From Deferribacteres bacterium (GTDB lineage Bacteria > Nitrospirota > Thermodesulfovibrionia > UBA6902), in contig JAADFS010000077.1 of the NCBI GenBank assembly GCA_013152795.1, positions 1 to 8,344 on the forward strand: a stretch of DNA of 8,344 nt, read 5' to 3'. The translations under genes and the position numbers were made by a program. Under the pieces are notes generated by a model that worked only from the letters and a program-made list of their open reading frames with translations, did no database searches and was not told the origin of the DNA. Positions 5,613-8,344 of this stretch are shown piece after piece; the stretch's first letter is position 1, and each line of letters opens with the position of its first letter.

Positions 5613-6360
5613 ATTTCCGGATTTGAAATTCAATATCCAAAGGGGGAAAAAGAGGGATTTCAGGATGGAGAAACGCGAGAAAAAGGACATGTTCGTGTGG
5701 CCCGACCTCGTGGTAATGGAGTTTCTGACCGCGGTTGCGCTGACGATAATCCTGATTGTGTGGGCGCTGCTCGTCAATGCCCCGCTGCTTGAGGTGGCCA
5801 ATCCCGGGATATCCGAAAACCCGTCAAAGGCCCCCTGGTATTTTGTGGGCCTGCAGGAGCTGCTGGTCTACTTTGACCCGTGGATAGCAGGGGTCATGAT
5901 CCCGTCCATCATTATAATCTGCCTCATCATGATCCCGTATGTGGACATCAACCCCAGGGGAAGCGGCAGGTACACGTTCTCCCTCAGGAAATTCGCCCTC
6001 ATAAATTTCAACATAGGCTTCCTCATGTGGCTGGTGCTGATCCTCATAGGATATTTTCTCAGGGGGCCTGACTGGCAATTGTACTGGCCGTGGGAATCAT
6101 GGACCGTGGTTAAAAAAGTCGAAGACAACCTCTGGAGCCTCGACCCGGTGACCGGGCTTACGGGTCTGGCGCTCTATTTCGGCCTCGGCATGATAATTCC
6201 CGGCCTTGTAAGCCGTGAATTTTACAGGAAGTGCGGCCCGGCCAGGTACACGATTGTAATGCTCTCGATACTCCTGATGTACTTTGTGCCCATAAAGATA
6301 TTTCTGAGACTGGCCTTCAATATCAGGTACGTGCTGGTAACCCCCTGGTTTAACATATGA
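5587..6360 (+). CDS. Cytochrome b C-terminal subunit (subunit IV-like)
   Basis: A 257-residue membrane protein forming the second half of the split cytochrome b, including much of the Qo quinol site. After a charged, hydrophilic N terminus (1-40), about five membrane segments are visible near 41-63, 100-119, 136-158, 188-206 and 221-241. That is longer than the three-helix subunit IV of b6f. The Qo motif normally reading PEWY is APWY here (residues 82-85, in KAPWYFVGLQELL), so the acidic residue is missing. A WPWE segment (167-170) follows the third helix. The start at 5587 has AAGGA and GGAGG sequences just upstream, in the end of the previous gene. A later Met27 (5665) is possible and would remove the 26-base overlap and part of the hydrophilic tail. 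The overlap implies translational coupling with the b6 gene. Confidence 0.9.
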   Translation: MGEYQDRYEFPDLKFNIQRGKKRDFRMEKREKKDMFVWPDLVVMEFLTAVALTIILIVWALLVNAPLLEVANPGISENPSKAPWYFVGLQELLVYFDPWIAGVMIPSIIIICLIMIPYVDINPRGSGRYTFSLRKFALINFNIGFLMWLVLILIGYFLRGPDWQLYWPWESWTVVKKVEDNLWSLDPVTGLTGLALYFGLGMIIPGLVSREFYRKCGPARYTIVMLSILLMYFVPIKIFLRLAFNIRYVLVTPWFNI

Positions 6361-8344
6361 AATTAAGGCCCCGCCACCTGGTATCCATCGCTGTATTATG
6401 CCCGGTCCTGCTCGGGGTGACCATCTGGGCACTGTATGCCGAGTATGACAGGCCCTGGATGCACTACGGCAGGGAGTTCAGGGAGATTGAGTACAGGCTC
6501 ACCGGGAATCCCGCCGTCCTGTCCGGGGATGTGAAGATCCGGCAGTTGTGGCTGCGGCAGCTCGGCATAACCGACCGGTGCATCACATGCCACGAAGGCG
6601 CGGACAGGCCGGAGTTCATCCGGCAGGCCCGGCCGTTCAGGACCCATCCCGGAGATTATCTTAAAAAACATCCAGTTGAGAGATTCGGGTGCGTTGTCTG
6701 CCATGAAGGACAGGGCCCGGCCCTGACGGTTGAGGCCGCCCACGGAGTGGAGGAGAACTGGCGCCGGCCCCTGCTGCGCGGCGGGTTTGCCGAATCCTCG
6801 TGCAGCAGGTGCCATTTTATGGACCCGCGGCTTCCCATGAGTTCGGAACTGCCTGAAGCTGCTGAGTTCAGTTACGGATGGAGGCTTTTCAGGGAATACA
6901 ACTGTATCGGGTGCCATAAGCTCAGCGGCTACAGGAGGCCGGAGCATATCGGGCCGCCCCTTACGTCCATCGGCAGCAAGGTCAACAGGGACTGGCTTGT
7001 AAGGTGGCTGAAAGAGCCGCGGGCCGTCCTGCCCGGAACAAAAATGCCTGCATTCAGGCTCAGTGATGAGGAAACCGGAGATATTGCTGATTATCTCATG
7101 ACGGGCGGGGGCACGCCGCGGCCTGCCCCTGTATTGATGAAAAAGGGGGTGTTTTCGGATAAGGCCCTGATAAAAGAGGGGAAAGGGCTGTTTGTCTCTC
7201 TCGGATGCACGGGCTGTCACGCCGTAAACGGCAGGGGCAGCGCCTTTGCACCGGATTTGTCGGATACAGGCGGCAAGCTCAGGCCCGGATGGCTCCTCAG
7301 GTGGCTGAAGAATCCGCGGGCGGTCAATCCCTATGCCCGCATGCCGGACCTCATGCTGACCGACAATGAAGTCCAGGCCCTGTCGGCCTATCTTATGACC
7401 CTGAAACGCTCCAACTCCGGCCCCCCGCCGTCAACTCAGAGGGCGTCAGAGGGAGGCGGGCCTCCGGCAAAGAACATTGAAGAAGGCCGGAGCCTGGTCC
7501 GGGACCTCGGGTGCAGGGGCTGTCATGAGATCGGGGGGCTCGGTTTTCAGTACATCGCCCCGCCCCTTGACAACATAGGGGATAAAAGGACGGATGAACT
7601 CTTCTTCGGCAATATAACGGGGATTGAAAAAGACCTGATAACGTGGCTGAAGATAAAGGTTAAGGCCCCCGGAAGGTTTTCCACGGACAAGGTGGCGGCC
7701 GTAATGCCGGATTATGGGTTTAATGACAGGCAGGCACGCGCCCTTGTGACCTTCCTTCTGGGCATAAGGGACAGGCCCGTGCCCCCCCGGTACAGGAAAA
7801 CCCTGCTTGACCCTGAAAGTATTGAAATGAGGGGCAGGGCGCTCTTTGAGAGATATAACTGCACGGGCTGCCACAGGCTCAGGGGTGAGGGCCGCGGGAT
7901 CGCCCCGGCACTGGACAGGGAGGCTGAAAAAAGCAGGCCTGAATGGCTGTTCAACTTCCTGAAAAGGCCGCACAAGATAAGGCCTGCGCCCATCCTCAGG
8001 GCAAGGATGCCGGATTTCAACCTGCCGGATAGGGATGCGGTCACGCTCATAGAGTATCTGTCGTATGTTGCAGGGGAGCCCTTCCCGTTTAATCCGGAGC
8101 CCAAGCGGCAGGTATACGCCGAGGATGTCAGGGACGGGGAAAAATTATACAGGGAGGTCTTTGCGTGCATTGCCTGCCACTCGTTAAACGGCACCGGCGG
8201 CCGGATAGGGCCTGACCATACAGACCTCGCCAGCCGCCTGAAGAGGCCCTGGGTTGAGAAGTGGCTTAAAAACCCCCTGTCCATCAAGCCTGACGTGAGG
8301 ATGCCGGTGTTTAAATTCAGGGACTGGGAATTCGAGGCATTGAC
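6357..8344 (+). CDS. Membrane-anchored multihaem cytochrome c (at least 8 haems), 3' end outside window
   Basis: An open reading frame of 662 codons to the window edge with no stop reached. Residues 8-28 form one hydrophobic segment that would anchor or export the protein, leaving the rest in the periplasm. Eight haem motifs are visible. CITCH (75-79), CVVCH (112-116) and CSRCH (149-153) form an N-terminal trihaem module without obvious Met ligands. Then five class I-like domains follow, each with CxxCH and a later MP: Cys183/Met230, Cys284/Met329, Cys386/Met450, Cys502/Met551 and Cys604/Met649. Most carry a W-rich WLxxWLKxP stretch before the Met. A Pro/Gly/Ser-rich linker lies at about 352-373. 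The start overlaps the preceding stop as ATGA with no clear Shine-Dalgarno, indicating translational coupling to the cytochrome b subunit. Expected role: electron acceptor of the b6c complex and wire to further periplasmic partners such as the Aio-like enzyme. The total haem number is unknown because the gene continues. Confidence 0.9.
   Translation, partial: MKLRPRHLVSIAVLCPVLLGVTIWALYAEYDRPWMHYGREFREIEYRLTGNPAVLSGDVKIRQLWLRQLGITDRCITCHEGADRPEFIRQARPFRTHPGDYLKKHPVERFGCVVCHEGQGPALTVEAAHGVEENWRRPLLRGGFAESSCSRCHFMDPRLPMSSELPEAAEFSYGWRLFREYNCIGCHKLSGYRRPEHIGPPLTSIGSKVNRDWLVRWLKEPRAVLPGTKMPAFRLSDEETGDIADYLMTGGGTPRPAPVLMKKGVFSDKALIKEGKGLFVSLGCTGCHAVNGRGSAFAPDLSDTGGKLRPGWLLRWLKNPRAVNPYARMPDLMLTDNEVQALSAYLMTLKRSNSGPPPSTQRASEGGGPPAKNIEEGRSLVRDLGCRGCHEIGGLGFQYIAPPLDNIGDKRTDELFFGNITGIEKDLITWLKIKVKAPGRFSTDKVAAVMPDYGFNDRQARALVTFLLGIRDRPVPPRYRKTLLDPESIEMRGRALFERYNCTGCHRLRGEGRGIAPALDREAEKSRPEWLFNFLKRPHKIRPAPILRARMPDFNLPDRDAVTLIEYLSYVAGEPFPFNPEPKRQVYAEDVRDGEKLYREVFACIACHSLNGTGGRIGPDHTDLASRLKRPWVEKWLKNPLSIKPDVRMPVFKFRDWEFEAL

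Noticed and set aside
6396..7220. Minus-strand frame of 274 codons opposite the multihaem cytochrome
   Set aside because: The plus strand here encodes regularly placed CxxCH motifs; the antisense product is low-complexity and unsupported.

Overview
The window holds one long plus-strand block of respiratory genes. It begins with a roughly 540-base gene-free leader and runs off the right edge inside a large multihaem cytochrome. Heavy use of AGG (Arg) and ATA (Ile) codons in otherwise GC-rich genes, a b6-type split cytochrome b carrying the haem c_n cysteine, and modular multihaem cytochromes suggest an anaerobic or microaerophilic, probably menaquinone-using bacterium. Nitrospirota (Thermodesulfovibrionia-like) or a deltaproteobacterial-type lineage fits best. 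This placement is inferred from style, not from a marker gene.

Layout: (1) 1-541 is a leader, AT-rich over its first 200 bases, with inverted repeats and a heptamer array. (2) 542-916 is a small secreted monohaem cytochrome c with a TTG start. (3) 917-1252 is a repeat-rich spacer with two heptamer arrays, a duplicated 17-base word and a hairpin. (4) 1253-1798 and 1800-4154 are an AioB-like Rieske subunit and an AioA-like molybdopterin subunit, one base apart, each with its own twin-arginine signal. (5) 4155-4313 is a spacer filled by a palindromic repeat pair. (6) 4314-4844, 4851-5612 and 5587-6360 are a membrane-anchored Rieske protein, a b6-type cytochrome b and a separate C-terminal cytochrome b subunit, together a quinol:cytochrome c oxidoreductase core. 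(7) 6357 to the end is a membrane-anchored cytochrome c with eight CxxCH motifs visible, open at the window edge.

Proposed logic (inference): the b6c-type complex exchanges electrons between the quinone pool and the multihaem cytochrome. The small cytochrome c and the AioB-like Rieske protein connect that chain to the molybdenum site of the AioA-like protein. The direction is unknown. It could be an oxidase feeding electrons in, as with arsenite, or a terminal reductase drawing electrons from quinol, as in the AioA-related iodate reductase IdrAB. The catalytic subunit keeps the Aio fold, the 3Fe-4S pattern with Ser in place of the fourth Cys, and the Arg/His pair. It appears to lack the arsenite-pocket His on the other side, so the substrate should be treated as open. 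The most novel point is the combination of this divergent Aio-like enzyme with a dedicated quinol:cytochrome c complex and a modular cytochrome wire.
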